Assembly: GCA_036397455.1 (NCBI GenBank)
Contig: DASWIX010000033.1
Location: 1 to 64,000 of the forward strand
Source: JADFNB01 sp036397455
GTDB lineage: Bacteria > Gemmatimonadota > Gemmatimonadetes > Gemmatimonadales > GWC2-71-9
Direction of reading: 5' to 3'
Length of the DNA: 64,000 bases
The notes beneath the pieces are model-generated. The model had not been told where the DNA came from, ran no database searches, and saw only the letters and a list, made by a program, of their open reading frames with translations. A program made the position numbers and the translations under genes. Positions 7,542 to 17,900 of the stretch are shown in pieces. The stretch's first letter is position 1. Each line of letters opens with the position of its first letter.

Positions 7542-8530
7542 CTCCGGCCGCGCAGTTGCTCGACGTCGAGGTTGCCGCCGCTCAACACGCACACGACCTT
7601 CGTGCCGGGCTCCGCGCGAATCAGGCCCTGCAACAGCGCGCCCACCGGCGCGGCGGCCGCGCCTTCGGCCACGAGCTTGGCACGCGCCATCAGCCACAAG
7701 ACGGCGTCGAAGATCTGCTCGTCCGGCAGGGTCACGATCTCATCGACGAAACGCGACACGACCGACAGCGTGATCTCGCCTACGCGTTTCACCCGCAACC
7801 CGTCGATGACGCAGTCGACCCGTTCCAGGGTGATGCGGTGACCCGCCTCGACACTGCGCTGCATGGCCGGCGCGCCCGATGACTCGACCCCGATAACGCG
7901 GATCTCCGGATTCGTGCTCTTGAGCGCCATCGCGATTCCGGAGATCAGACCGCCCCCGCCGATCGGGACGATCACCAGTGCGGCATCGGGCACGTCGTCG
8001 AGGATCTCGAGTCCGACCGTCCCCTGACCGGCGATCAGATCGGGATCGTCGAACGGATGGATGTAGGTGAGTCCCTGCTGCTCCATCAGCTCGAGCGCCT
8101 TCTCGTTGGCTTCGTCCCAGATAGTGCCGTGCAGAATTACCTCGGCACCGTATCCCGCGGTCGCCGCGATCTTGGACTTGGTCGCGTTCTCCGCCATCAC
8201 CACCACCGCGCGTACCCCGTATTGCCGCGCCGCGATCGCCACGCCCTGCGAGTGGTTCCCGGCAGACGAGCAGATCACCCCGCGCGCGCGCTCCTCGTCA
8301 GACAACAGCGCGATCTTGTTCATCGGACCGCGCACCTTGTACGCGCCGCCGCGCTGGAACAGCTCCGCCTTGAGCCGGATGTCGAAACCCGTCGCCTCGC
8401 TCAACGATCGCGAGGTGAGGATCGGTGTGTGATACACGTATGGTGACACGCGGGCGCGCGCGCGGTCGAAATCCTCGCGCGTCAGTGTCAGCTCCTGACT
8501 CGAATGGTCGCGGGGCATCGTCGTGCTCAT
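7532..8530 (-). CDS. Threonine/serine dehydratase, catabolic type
   Basis: This 332-residue fold-type II PLP enzyme has Lys65 in GGAYKVRGP for the Schiff base, SSAGNHSQG for the substrate carboxylate, a GGGGLISG phosphate loop and a C-terminal VLSGGNLD strand. It deaminates L-threonine to 2-oxobutyrate, or serine to pyruvate. There is no C-terminal ACT domain, so it resembles the catabolic (TdcB-like) enzymes rather than the isoleucine-feedback-inhibited IlvA; a serine racemase-like activity is also possible in this subfamily. It is the first gene of a two-gene unit with the NSS symporter and diverges from the TPR lipoprotein gene. Confidence 0.9.
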   Translation of the reverse strand: MSTTMPRDHSSQELTLTREDFDRARARVSPYVYHTPILTSRSLSEATGFDIRLKAELFQRGGAYKVRGPMNKIALLSDEERARGVICSSAGNHSQGVAIAARQYGVRAVVVMAENATKSKIAATAGYGAEVILHGTIWDEANEKALELMEQQGLTYIHPFDDPDLIAGQGTVGLEILDDVPDAALVIVPIGGGGLISGIAMALKSTNPEIRVIGVESSGAPAMQRSVEAGHRITLERVDCVIDGLRVKRVGEITLSVVSRFVDEIVTLPDEQIFDAVLWLMARAKLVAEGAAAAPVGALLQGLIRAEPGTKVVCVLSGGNLDVEQLRGRSWN

Positions 8531-8720
8531 CGGTCGCGGGAAGGACGCTCATGCACGGCGCCGAACATAACCGGGTTCCGCGCGACCGCCAGCGCTCGGC
8601 ACGGTGTCATGGAAGGCGTTCGTCATCGGGGCATCATTCCCGCACTCTCACGATCCCGCCATGCGGCATGTATCTTGTCGACCGCCGTCCGGATTCGAGA
8701 TATCCACGTCGGGGATTCCC

Positions 8721-10361
8721 ATGATACGCTCACGACGCCTCGCCCCTGGTGCTACGCTCTTGGCCGCGATGGCCTGTGGCGCAGGCGGGAACGACGATCG
8801 CGCGGCACCGCTCCTCGAGGGAATGGGCACCGCGCACCGCGCCATTACCACTGCGGACACGCTGGCTCAACGATACTTCGATCAGGGGCTCGTGCTCGCG
8901 TATGCATTCAACCACGGGGAAGCCGCCCGTTCGTTCCGTGAAGCGATCCGGCTGGATCCGACCTGCGCCATGTGCACGTGGGGCCTCTCGTACGTCCTCG
9001 GCCCAAACATCAACGCGACGATGGATTCCGGGAACGCAGCCGAGGCGTACGCCGCTGCGCGACGCGCGACCGAGCTGGCGGCCAACGGACCCAACGCCGA
9101 GCGGGCGTTGGCCGAGGCGATGGCCGCACGGTACCGGGAAGACGCGCCCGCGGACCGGGGCGGCCTGGATTCGGCGTACGCGGACGCGATGGAACGGGTG
9201 GTCGGACGCTTTCCGCGGGACGTCGACGCCCGCGCGCTGTACGCCGAAGCGATCATGCTGCTGATGCCCTGGGACTATTGGGGGCCCGATGGATCGGCAC
9301 GACCCGGCACGGAGCGCCTGATCGCCGAACTCGATACCGCGCTCGCGGTCGATTCGCTGCATCCCGGCGCCAATCACTTCCTGATTCACGCGGTCGAGAA
9401 ACAGCGACCCCGGCTGGGGCTCGCCGCCGCCGAACGACTGCGCACGCTGGTCCCGGGTGCGGGACACCTGGTGCATATGCCGTCGCATATCGACCTCCGC
9501 GTGGGTCGCTACCACGACGGATCGCTGGCCAACGAACGCGCCATGCACGCCGACAGTGAATACGTGCGCCAGACGGCGGCCCAGGGGCTGTACCCGCTGG
9601 CCTACGTCCCGCACAATTTCCATTTCCTCGCGGCAACCGCGACGCTCGAGGGCCGCGGCACGCGAGCGTTGGAAGCGGCGCGGGCCCTTGCGGCGGCGCA
9701 CGATTCGGCGGCGATGCGGGAGCCCGGCCTCGGGACGCTGCAACACTACTGGAGTACCCCCCTGTACGTGATGGTTCGGTTCGGACGGTGGGACGAGATC
9801 CTGCGTGAGCCCAAGCCACCAGCCGACCTGACCTACCCGACCGCGGTCTGGCACTACGCGCGCGGGATCGCGCTGTTGCGCACGGGTTTGACCGATGCGG
9901 CGCGCCGTGACCTGGCATCGCTGTCGCGCATCGCGGCCGATACGACCCTTGCGTCCGTCACCATCTGGGACATCAACACGACGCTGGACCTGCTGGCCAT
10001 AGCGCACGGGGTCCTGGCAGGTGAGGTCGCCGCCGCCGACGGCGACTTCGACGCCGCGCTATCCGATCTGCGGCGTGCCCGCGCCGCGGAGGACGGGTTG
10101 TCATACGACGAACCGCCGCCGTGGCACCTCCCGGTCCGCCACATCCTCGGGGCGGTGCTGCTGGACGCGGCGCGACCGGCCGAGGCGGAAGCCGTGTATC
10201 GCGAAGACCTCGCGGTGTTTCCAGAGAATGGCTGGTCGTTGTTCGGACTGCGGCAGGCGCTGGACGCGCAGGGAAAGCGCGCTGCGGCCGCCGAAGTGGG
10301 TCGCCGCTTCGACGCCGCGTGGCGCCACGCCGACGTTGCGCTCACCGCGTCCAGGTTCTGA
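8721..10361 (+). CDS. TPR-repeat lipoprotein
   Basis: From ATG 8721 the 546-residue product has a signal peptide ending in LLAAMAC, a likely lipobox. The body is a string of helical TPR-like repeats: AYAFNHGEAARSFREAIRLDP is followed by TCAMCTWGLSYVLGPN, and near the middle is HMPSHIDLRVGRY, a conserved landmark of this secreted TPR family. An upstream extension from 8604 lacks a signal peptide and is not used. A scaffold role in the envelope is likely and no catalytic motif is apparent. The CxxC in TCAMC may bind metal or form a disulfide. Confidence 0.82.
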   Translation: MIRSRRLAPGATLLAAMACGAGGNDDRAAPLLEGMGTAHRAITTADTLAQRYFDQGLVLAYAFNHGEAARSFREAIRLDPTCAMCTWGLSYVLGPNINATMDSGNAAEAYAAARRATELAANGPNAERALAEAMAARYREDAPADRGGLDSAYADAMERVVGRFPRDVDARALYAEAIMLLMPWDYWGPDGSARPGTERLIAELDTALAVDSLHPGANHFLIHAVEKQRPRLGLAAAERLRTLVPGAGHLVHMPSHIDLRVGRYHDGSLANERAMHADSEYVRQTAAQGLYPLAYVPHNFHFLAATATLEGRGTRALEAARALAAAHDSAAMREPGLGTLQHYWSTPLYVMVRFGRWDEILREPKPPADLTYPTAVWHYARGIALLRTGLTDAARRDLASLSRIAADTTLASVTIWDINTTLDLLAIAHGVLAGEVAAADGDFDAALSDLRRARAAEDGLSYDEPPPWHLPVRHILGAVLLDAARPAEAEAVYREDLAVFPENGWSLFGLRQALDAQGKRAAAAEVGRRFDAAWRHADVALTASRF

Positions 10362-10489
10362 GGACGTCGGTCGACGCCAAGCAGGTTCCCGCGGACGGTC
10401 ATCCAGAGACCAAGAGGACTCGCGTTGGCCGTCGCGGCCCCGATTGCTTAGCTTGAGGGGTCGAGCAATCCCCGAACGGAGGAACCTTC

Positions 10490-10684
10490 ATGGCGCGACC
10501 AGGTCCGGCAACGATAGCAAAACGACAACGCGAGATTGCGAAGCAACAGAAGAAGAAGGCCAAAGCGGAGAAACGGGCGGCAAGGAAGGAACAGAAGGAG
10601 CAGGATACCGGTGAGCAAGGCGAGACCGGACAGGATCCCGATCTGATCGGGATCGTCCCCGGCCCCCAGCCGCCGTTGTACTAG
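10490..10684 (+). CDS. Small Lys/Arg-rich conserved protein, 64 aa
   Basis: The product begins MARPGPATIAKRQREIAKQQ and continues as a very basic, presumably coiled helix, ending in an acidic, Gly/Pro-rich tail. Short proteins with this MxRPGPATFxKRxRE opening occur in many bacteria and are uncharacterised; nucleic-acid or ribosome association is only a guess from charge. AGGA lies six bases or so before the ATG, supporting the start. It stands alone. Confidence 0.7.
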   Translation: MARPGPATIAKRQREIAKQQKKKAKAEKRAARKEQKEQDTGEQGETGQDPDLIGIVPGPQPPLY

Positions 10685-10990
10685 CCGTCTCGCCAAACCC
10701 GGAGGGAGAATCCGGCCACCGCTTGCGGCCACCGGGGAGTTGCCCCGCCCCGTACCCTTCCAGAAGTCCATAGGGAAACATGCAGGGCGCTTGACGCTCC
10801 CGTGAAGCATGTCCGCGATCGTCCCGGTGACATCACGCCTGGTCGATCATGTGGTCCATGGCGCCGTGGCGGTGGACGTTGGTTGCTCTGCGATCTCCGC
10901 GGTGATTACGTAACCGCAATGGCGAACTGATGCACTGGACAGCGGTCGCCTGATCGGAACCGGGCCACCATACCCGAAGACCCGGCGTGC
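10685..10990. other. Intergenic stretch
   Basis: There are about 300 bases between the small basic protein and the end of the MFS gene. The segment GGCCAC occurs twice near 10714 and 10727. No gene, RNA or clear terminator was identified. Confidence 0.5.
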
Positions 10991-12349
10991 TCAGGGGCCG
11001 GACGTTTCCGCGCCGGTTACCTGTGTCGAGATCTCACCGCTCAGCTCCGCCGCCGCGACCAGCATCGTTTCTGTCGTGGGTCGCGCCAGGCGACCGGGAA
11101 GTGGTGGGGTAATGGTGAGCGGCAAGGTCACGAGCACGAGCAACGCCGAAATCCAGAACGGGACGCCGAGACCGAAGTTATCCATGATGAGGCCAGCGCC
11201 GATGGGGAACGCGACGCGCGACACGCCGCCGAAGGTGTGCTGCACCCCCATGTACAATCCGCGCTCGCCGCTCGGCACCACCCGAGACAGCATCCCCGTG
11301 ACGCACGGGAACAGGAACGCCGTGCCGAGCGGCATCAGCGTGAGCGACACGAAGAGCGCGGGGAACGTGCGCGCGACGGACAAGACGGCGAGACCGGCCG
11401 CCAGCACGACGACGCCGAGTCTCGAGAGCCGCACCTCACCGAGCGCGTCGACCAACTTCCCGAGAATCAGGGTCCGGACGACCACACCCATGCCGCCCAG
11501 ATACATGATGACGTAACCGACGGTCTGTTCAGTGACGCCAAGGCGATCGACCAGCAGCAGCGGCATGATCGGCACCGTCCCGTAGAACGCACCGATGGCA
11601 ATGGCGTACGTCCAGATCAAGCGAGATGGCGGCTCGTTCAGCCGCGTGCCCACACGCCAGATCGCTTCCCATTCGGAGATCGAGTTGGCGGCCTTCACCG
11701 CACTTGAAGGCCCCGAGGCACGCGACTCCCGGAGAAATCGCCACGCGAACACGGCGACGAGGATCGACAGCGCCGCGGCGCCGAGCCCCGGTGCCTGGCG
11801 TCCACCGACCGCGATCAACGCCGAGCCGAACGCGGGCCCGGCCACCGCACCCAGGCTCGTAACGGCTGACAGCCAACCGAGCGCCTTGGTCCGTTCATCC
11901 GGCGCGGTCGAGTCGGTCACGTACGCCTGGACCACGCCAATCGTTCCGCCGCCGATACCCTGGATCACGCGTGACAGCAACAACAACCCTACGCTCTCGG
12001 CGAGCCCGAAGATGAGATAGGCAACGGCGGAAATACCGAGACCGACCAGAATGGCCGGCCGCCGTCCGTAGCGGTCCGAGAACCGTCCCCAGAACGGGGC
12101 GACGGCGAGTTGCGCCAAGGAGAACGCCGATATGAGTAGCCCGACCACGAACGCGTTCGCGCCGAAGGTCGTGGCGTAGTACGGCAGGAGGGGCAGGATC
12201 ATGACCAGCCCCACCATGTCGACAAAGGCCGTGACGAAGAGAACGAGCAGTCGCGCCACGGCGTAACGGTAGGCACCCTGGTGGTCCACCACAAGGCGGC
12301 CGAGGTGGTATACTAGCTGTCGCGAGAGCGTGAGCATCGGAGCCACCAT
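10991..12349 (-). CDS. MFS transporter (tetracycline/multidrug exporter-like)
   Basis: The 452-residue protein has twelve membrane segments. The cytoplasmic loop after TM2 carries GRFSDRYGRRPAIL, the MFS motif A, and LSRVIQGIGGGTIGVVQAY matches TM4-TM5 of TetA/DHA1-type drug:proton antiporters. A second pseudo-motif (GKLVDALGEVRL) follows TM8. The longer possible N-terminus looks non-coding. ATG 12349 is preceded by GGAGG at five bases and gives a short cytoplasmic lead; GTG 12292 or 12259 are alternatives. With ATG 12349 this gene and the divergent lipoprotein gene share the bases CATG. The substrate is unknown. Confidence 0.85.
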   Translation of the reverse strand: MVAPMLTLSRQLVYHLGRLVVDHQGAYRYAVARLLVLFVTAFVDMVGLVMILPLLPYYATTFGANAFVVGLLISAFSLAQLAVAPFWGRFSDRYGRRPAILVGLGISAVAYLIFGLAESVGLLLLSRVIQGIGGGTIGVVQAYVTDSTAPDERTKALGWLSAVTSLGAVAGPAFGSALIAVGGRQAPGLGAAALSILVAVFAWRFLRESRASGPSSAVKAANSISEWEAIWRVGTRLNEPPSRLIWTYAIAIGAFYGTVPIMPLLLVDRLGVTEQTVGYVIMYLGGMGVVVRTLILGKLVDALGEVRLSRLGVVVLAAGLAVLSVARTFPALFVSLTLMPLGTAFLFPCVTGMLSRVVPSGERGLYMGVQHTFGGVSRVAFPIGAGLIMDNFGLGVPFWISALLVLVTLPLTITPPLPGRLARPTTETMLVAAAELSGEISTQVTGAETSGP

Positions 12350-13589
12350 GAATCCTCCAGCCAGCATCATCCTGATGGTCGCGCTGGCGCCGCTGGCGTG
12401 CGGCACCGAGCGGGACGCCATCGCCGTGGCCAGCGCGCGGGACAGCGCGGGGATCGCCATTGTCGAGAGCGCCGAGCCACGATGGGGCGGCGACGGCGGC
12501 TGGCGTCTCTCGAGCGACCCGGCGGTACGTATCGGCGCGCTGGAAGACAACCCGGTGTACGAGTTGTACCAGGTTTCCAACGCCGTGCGCCTGTCCGACG
12601 GGCGGATTGTGGTCGCCAACAGCGGCACGCACGAGTTGCGCTTCTACGACGAGGCGGGGACGTTCCTCATGAAGGTGGGACGGCAGGGCGGTGGGCCGGG
12701 TGAGTTCGAAATGCTCTTCACGATTCGCGCACTCGCCGGCGACTCGGTCATGGCCTACGACGCGAACCACCGTCGCATTTCCATCTTCGATCCGCAGGCC
12801 CGATTCGTCAGGGATCTCGCGATCGGCAACGCCGAGCAAGTCTTGTTCGCGTTGCCGCACGGCCGACTTCCCGACGGGAGCTACCTCGTTGAATCCCCGA
12901 GCCGCCAGCCGGGACCGGCCATGCTCGATCGACCGACCGGCCGCCAGCGTGACAGCATCGTCGTGCTCCGCCTCGACGCGACCGGTGGCATCCTCGACAC
13001 CATGGGAATCTTCCCCGGCCTCGCGATGCAGATCACCACCGTGAAAATGGGCGACCGCGGGTTCCCGATGCCGCTGGCGGTCCCCTTCAGTCCACGCACG
13101 ACGATCTCCCTCGGCAGCGACCGCACGTACGTGGGAACGAGCGATACCTATGAGATCCGCATGTTCGACGTGCGAGGCACCCTGACGCGCATCGTGCGCC
13201 GGCCCCACGAGAACCGTCCCGTGACGGACCGAGACGTTGCCACCACGCGCGAACGCATGGACGCCGGGCTCGCCCAACAGAGCAATCCCTTCAGCGCGCA
13301 GCTGCGCGATGTGTACCGTGACATCGAGTACCCGGAGACGATGCCCGCGTATGGCATGGTGATCGGCGACCGCGAGGGCAATCTGTGGGTCTCCGAGACG
13401 GGTGCGCCCGACCGCGACGAAGCGCGTTGGACCGTGTTCGACCGCGACGGCGCCATGCTGGGGACGGTGGCGATTCCGAGGGAACTCCGCGTCACGGAGA
13501 TTGGCGCCACGTACGTCCTTGGCACGATGAGCGACGATCTCGAGATCGAGTCCGTCCTGTTGTACAATCTGATCAAGCCGCGGACGTGA
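12348..13589 (+). CDS. Six-bladed beta-propeller lipoprotein
   Basis: The 413-residue product has a signal peptide with lipobox (LAPLAC). Repeats follow of the form GRIVVANSGTHELRFYD, GGGPGEF and VMAYDANHRRISIFD, typical of NHL-like six-bladed beta-propellers common among secreted proteins of soil bacteria. The start ATG 12348 has GGAG six bases upstream. Function is unknown; ligand binding or a scaffold role is usual for this fold. The final codon overlaps the next gene (GTGA), so it is probably cotranscribed with the DUF819 membrane protein. Confidence 0.8.
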   Translation: MNPPASIILMVALAPLACGTERDAIAVASARDSAGIAIVESAEPRWGGDGGWRLSSDPAVRIGALEDNPVYELYQVSNAVRLSDGRIVVANSGTHELRFYDEAGTFLMKVGRQGGGPGEFEMLFTIRALAGDSVMAYDANHRRISIFDPQARFVRDLAIGNAEQVLFALPHGRLPDGSYLVESPSRQPGPAMLDRPTGRQRDSIVVLRLDATGGILDTMGIFPGLAMQITTVKMGDRGFPMPLAVPFSPRTTISLGSDRTYVGTSDTYEIRMFDVRGTLTRIVRRPHENRPVTDRDVATTRERMDAGLAQQSNPFSAQLRDVYRDIEYPETMPAYGMVIGDREGNLWVSETGAPDRDEARWTVFDRDGAMLGTVAIPRELRVTEIGATYVLGTMSDDLEIESVLLYNLIKPRT

Positions 13590-14737
13590 CCGCGGTGATC
13601 ACGGATCCGCTCGCCGTCCTCGCGGCCCTGGCGGTCGTCGTCTATGTGTCGCTGCGCCTCGAGGTGAGGGTGCGCATGTTCCGCGCGCTCGGCGCGGCGC
13701 TCGTCGGCATTCTCTTTGGCATGTTGTTGTCCAACATCGGCGTCCTCCCCGGCGAGTCACCGACGTACGCGTTCCTCGTCGGTCCCGGGTTGCAGGTCGG
13801 CATCGCGCTGATTCTCCTCGGCGTGAACGTGCGCTCGATTCGCGACGCCGGGCCGACCATGCTGGCGGCGTTCGCGCTCGGCGCGGCCGGCACGGCCGCC
13901 GGTGCAACGGTCGGCGCGTTGATCTTCGCGCCCATGGTGGGACCGGAAACGTGGAAACTCGCGGGGCAGTTCACCGGGACCTACACCGGTGGCGGAGCAA
14001 ACTTCGCCGCGGTCGGCCAGGCACTCGATACCAGCAGCGACATCTTCACCGCCGCCCTCGCCGCGGACGTGAGCGTCACGGCCCTGTGGATGGCGACGTG
14101 TCTTGCCGTGCCGGTGTTGCTCGGACGCCAGGCAGCCGAGTACGCCGCTCCCGCTCACCAGCCCTCGCCGGCGGGACAGCCGCTCACCCTCGAGCGGGCA
14201 TTGTACAGTTCGGGCACGGCCATCTCGCTGAGCGACGCCGCCGCCCTGGTCCTGATCGCCGTGGGTTCGGTGTGGCTGTCCGGGGTGATCGCCTCGTGGA
14301 TTCCGAGTATCCCCGCCATGCTGTGGCTGACGACGATCGTGCTGGCGGTGGCTCACATCCCCTCGGTCCAGGCGCTCCCGGGCGGAGCGCTTTGGGGCAA
14401 CTACCTGTTGCTGTTGTTCCTCGCGTCCAACGGCGCCCAATCGGTGATCGCGAACATCGTCAGGCTCGGTCCCGCCGTCTTCTACTTCGCCATGACGACG
14501 GTGGCGATACACGGTGTGGTCCTGTTCGGGATGGGCCGGCTGCTTCGCCTCGACTGGGCGACCCTCGCGGTCGCATCCCAAGCCAACGTCGGGGGCCCCG
14601 CGTCGGCGATGGCACTCGCGGGGGCCAGGGGCTACGCCAATCAGCTACTCCCGGGTGTTGCGGTCGGGCTGCTCGGCTACGCGGTCGGTAATTACCTTGG
14701 GTTGGGCGTGGCAAGCCTGCTCCACAGCCTCGGGTGA
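13586..14737 (+). CDS. DUF819-family multi-span membrane protein
   Basis: From GTG 13586, overlapping the propeller gene's TGA, the 383-residue protein has about ten to eleven membrane segments. It contains GTYTGGGANFAAVGQAL in the middle and ASQANVGGPASAMALA near the C-terminus, two related Gly-rich loops characteristic of the DUF819 family. This inverted-repeat layout resembles sodium-coupled carboxylate transporters, but substrates are unproven. A hairpin just after the stop probably ends the transcript. Confidence 0.85.
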   Translation: MTAVITDPLAVLAALAVVVYVSLRLEVRVRMFRALGAALVGILFGMLLSNIGVLPGESPTYAFLVGPGLQVGIALILLGVNVRSIRDAGPTMLAAFALGAAGTAAGATVGALIFAPMVGPETWKLAGQFTGTYTGGGANFAAVGQALDTSSDIFTAALAADVSVTALWMATCLAVPVLLGRQAAEYAAPAHQPSPAGQPLTLERALYSSGTAISLSDAAALVLIAVGSVWLSGVIASWIPSIPAMLWLTTIVLAVAHIPSVQALPGGALWGNYLLLLFLASNGAQSVIANIVRLGPAVFYFAMTTVAIHGVVLFGMGRLLRLDWATLAVASQANVGGPASAMALAGARGYANQLLPGVAVGLLGYAVGNYLGLGVASLLHSLG

Positions 14738-14738
14738 G

Positions 14739-14763
14739 ATGATCCCGGGGGATCATTTCCCCG
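14739..14763 (+). terminator. Hairpin after the DUF819 gene
   Basis: ATGATCC-CGGG-GGATCAT (14739-14756) is a perfect 7-bp stem with a 4-base loop, starting two bases past the stop codon and followed by TTCCCC. The T-run is weak, so efficiency is uncertain. Confidence 0.5.
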
Positions 14764-14966
14764 GCCGGGGGTTTCCCAAAGAGCATGGCCCGGTAGCCCA
14801 GCCGCACGACTTAAGGAGTTACGTCACCAGATCCAGACACTTGCGCCTCATCACTTTCGGGTTACATTCGGTTTTCCCGAGTTCCGGCCAAGATTTTGGG
14901 GATTTTCCCACCATCGGACGAGATGAGTGGGGCCGCGGTACGCGTCACTGAATTGGAGACTGCCCC

Positions 14967-17900
14967 GTGAAGTTGTCCGACACCGCCATTCGTCGGCCAG
15001 TCCTGGCCAGCGTCATGAGCGTCACGCTGGTGCTCTTTGGCGCCATCGGATTCGTGCGTCTCCCAGTTCGGGAGTTTCCTGACGTCGATCCGCCCATCGT
15101 TTCGGTCACGACCGTGCTTCGCGGCGCCAACCCTCGCGTGATGGAATCGGCGGTCACGGACATTCTCGAGGAAGAGCTGAGTACCATCGCCGGACTCCGC
15201 ACGCTCACGAGTTCGAGTGCGGAGCAGTCCAGCACCATCACCCTGGAGTTCACGCTCGACCGCGACATCGAAGCTTCGGCGCAGGACGTGCGCGACAAGG
15301 TGGCGCGGGTGCGAGGCCGCCTCCCCCAGGAAATCGAGGAACCGGTCGTCAGCAAGCAGGATTCCGACGCGCAGCCGTTTTTCTGGCTGGCGTTGGTCGG
15401 CGAGAACTACGATCTGCTGCAGCTCTCGGACATCGGCGACCGCGAGGTCAAGACGCGGCTGCAGAGTCTTCCCGGTGTGGGGCGCGCCCAGATCTTCGGT
15501 GAGCGGCGTTACGCGATGCGTATCTGGCTGTCCGCTGCGGAGCTGGCCGCGCGTGGCCTGACGGTGCAGGACGTGATCGACGCCATTCGCAGCCGTAACG
15601 TCGAGGTTCCGGCCGGCCGCATCGAGTCGGAGCGCCGCGAATTCACCGTGCGGTCACTCGGCGAACTCAAGACCCCCGACGAGTTCGCCAACCTCTTGGT
15701 CTCCAGCACCGGCGGGCGGGTCGTGAAGTTGCGGGATCTCTCCCGGGTCGAACTCGGACCGGAAGACCAACGCAGCACGTTGCGGTTCAACGGGAAGGCG
15801 GCGGTGGCCGTCGGCGTCATTCGCCAGTCCAAGGCGAACCTCATCCAGGTGTCCGACGCGATCCATGCGGAACTGGCCAACATCCAGGAAGCGTTACCGC
15901 CGGGCGTCAACATCGAGGTGGCGTACGATGGGGCCGTGTTCGTACGGCGGTCCATCGAGGAAGCGGAACAGACACTCGTCATCGCCGCCATTCTGGTGGT
16001 GTTCATCATCTTCTTCTTCCTGCGGAACCTTCGGGCCACCATCATACCGGGGCTTGCCATCCCCACCTCGATCATCGCCGCATTCGGCCTGATGTACTTC
16101 CTGGGGTTCACGATCAACAATCTCACGTTGCTCGCGCTGATCCTGGCCATCGGGATCGTGGTCGACGACGCGATCATCGTGATGGAGAATGCGTACCGGC
16201 ATCAGGAGGAACTCCACGAGAATCCTGAGCAGGCCGCCATGCGCGGCACATCCGAAATCGCGTTTGCCGTGATCGCGACGACGATTGCCCTGGTGGCCGT
16301 GTTCTCTCCGCTCGCGTTCCTGCAAGGGACCACCGGCCGGTTGTTCAACGAGTTCGGGCTGGCCCTGACCGGGGCGGTCGTCATCTCGAGCTTCATTGCG
16401 TTGACACTCACGCCCATGCTCAGCGCGAAGATCCTCCGCGTTCCCGAGCGCCATGGGGTGGTTTTCAACCTGTTCGAGCAGACGTTTCTCACCATCACCG
16501 GATGGTATCGGAACTCGCTCGTGTTGGCGCTCCGGCATCGTTGGGTGGTGACGATCGGTGCCGTGGCCATCGTCCTCACGGCCGTGGGTGTCTTCCGGTC
16601 GCTCAAACGCGAGTTCATTCCACCGGAGGACCGTGGTCTGTTCGTCACCTTCGTGGTCGCGCCGGAAGGCTCCTCGCTCGAGTACACCGATGGCTATCAG
16701 CGCCAGGTGGAGGCGATTCTCGAACGGACCGAAGGCATCGCCATGTACTTCAGTGGCGTCGGGTTCTTCGGTCCGGTGAACACCGGCATCCTGTTTGCGC
16801 GGCTCGACGACTGGGACACGCGGGACCGATCGGTGCACGACATCCTCGCCGAGGTCCAGCCGCAGATGTTCGGCATCCCCGGGATCTTCGCGTTCGCGAG
16901 CAATCCGCCCGCGTTCGGGTTCGGGCAGCCGGTCCAATTTGTCGTGCGGCATCCCAACTTCGATTCGCTCGGCGTCGGCATGGACGCGCTGCTGGCGCGG
17001 GCGCGCCAGATCCCCGGCTTGATCAACGTCGACACCGACCTCCGCGTGAACAAACCGGAGCTGTCCGTGAGCTTCGACCGGGACCGCGCCGAAGATCTCG
17101 GCGTGCCCATTCGCGAGGTATCCTTGACGCTCCAGGCGCTCCTCGGCGGCCAGCGGGTCAGTACGTTTACGCGCAACAACAAACTGTACTACGTCATGGT
17201 CCAACTCGACCCCACCGAACGGGCCACGCCAAGCGACATGTCCGCGATCTATCTGCGCGGCCGGGGCGGGGAACTGGTGACGATGGACGCGCTGACCAGC
17301 ATAGACGAGGGCGTCGGGCCGCGACAGCTCAACCACTTCAACCGAGTCCGATCGGCCACGCTCACCGGTGGCCTGGCTCCCACCTTCACGCTCGGCGAAG
17401 CACTCGACTCCCTGCACGCCGCCGCGCGGGAAGTCCTGCCGCGCGGGTCCAGCGTCGCGCTGGCCGGTGAGAGCCGCGAACTCGAGGAAAGCGGGTCGGC
17501 GCTGTACTTCGCCTTCGTCCTCGCGCTCGTCGCCGTGTATCTCGTGCTCGCCGCGCAGTTCGAGTCGTTGATTCACCCGTTCACGGTGTTGTTGTCGGTC
17601 CCGCTTGCGGTGACCGGCGGGCTCGTCACGCTGCTCCTGTTGGGTTCCACCCTCAATCTCTACAGTCAGATCGGGATGATTCTGCTGATCGGCATCGTGA
17701 CCAAGAACTCGATTCTCCTCGTGGAATACGGCAACCAGCTGATGGCCAAGGGCATGACCGCCGCCGAGGCCATCGTCGAGTCGGGCCGCATCCGGTTACG
17801 TCCCATCGTGATGACTTCGGTTGCGACCCTCATGGCGACGCTGCCGATCGCCCTGGGGCTGGGCGCCGGCTCGATGAGCCGCCGTCCACTCGGGTACGCC

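Noticed and set aside
15894..17576. 560-codon minus-strand frame inside the RND gene
   Set aside because: It is a shadow of the well-supported RND pump; composition (Asp/Glu/Arg/His rich) is typical of the complementary strand.
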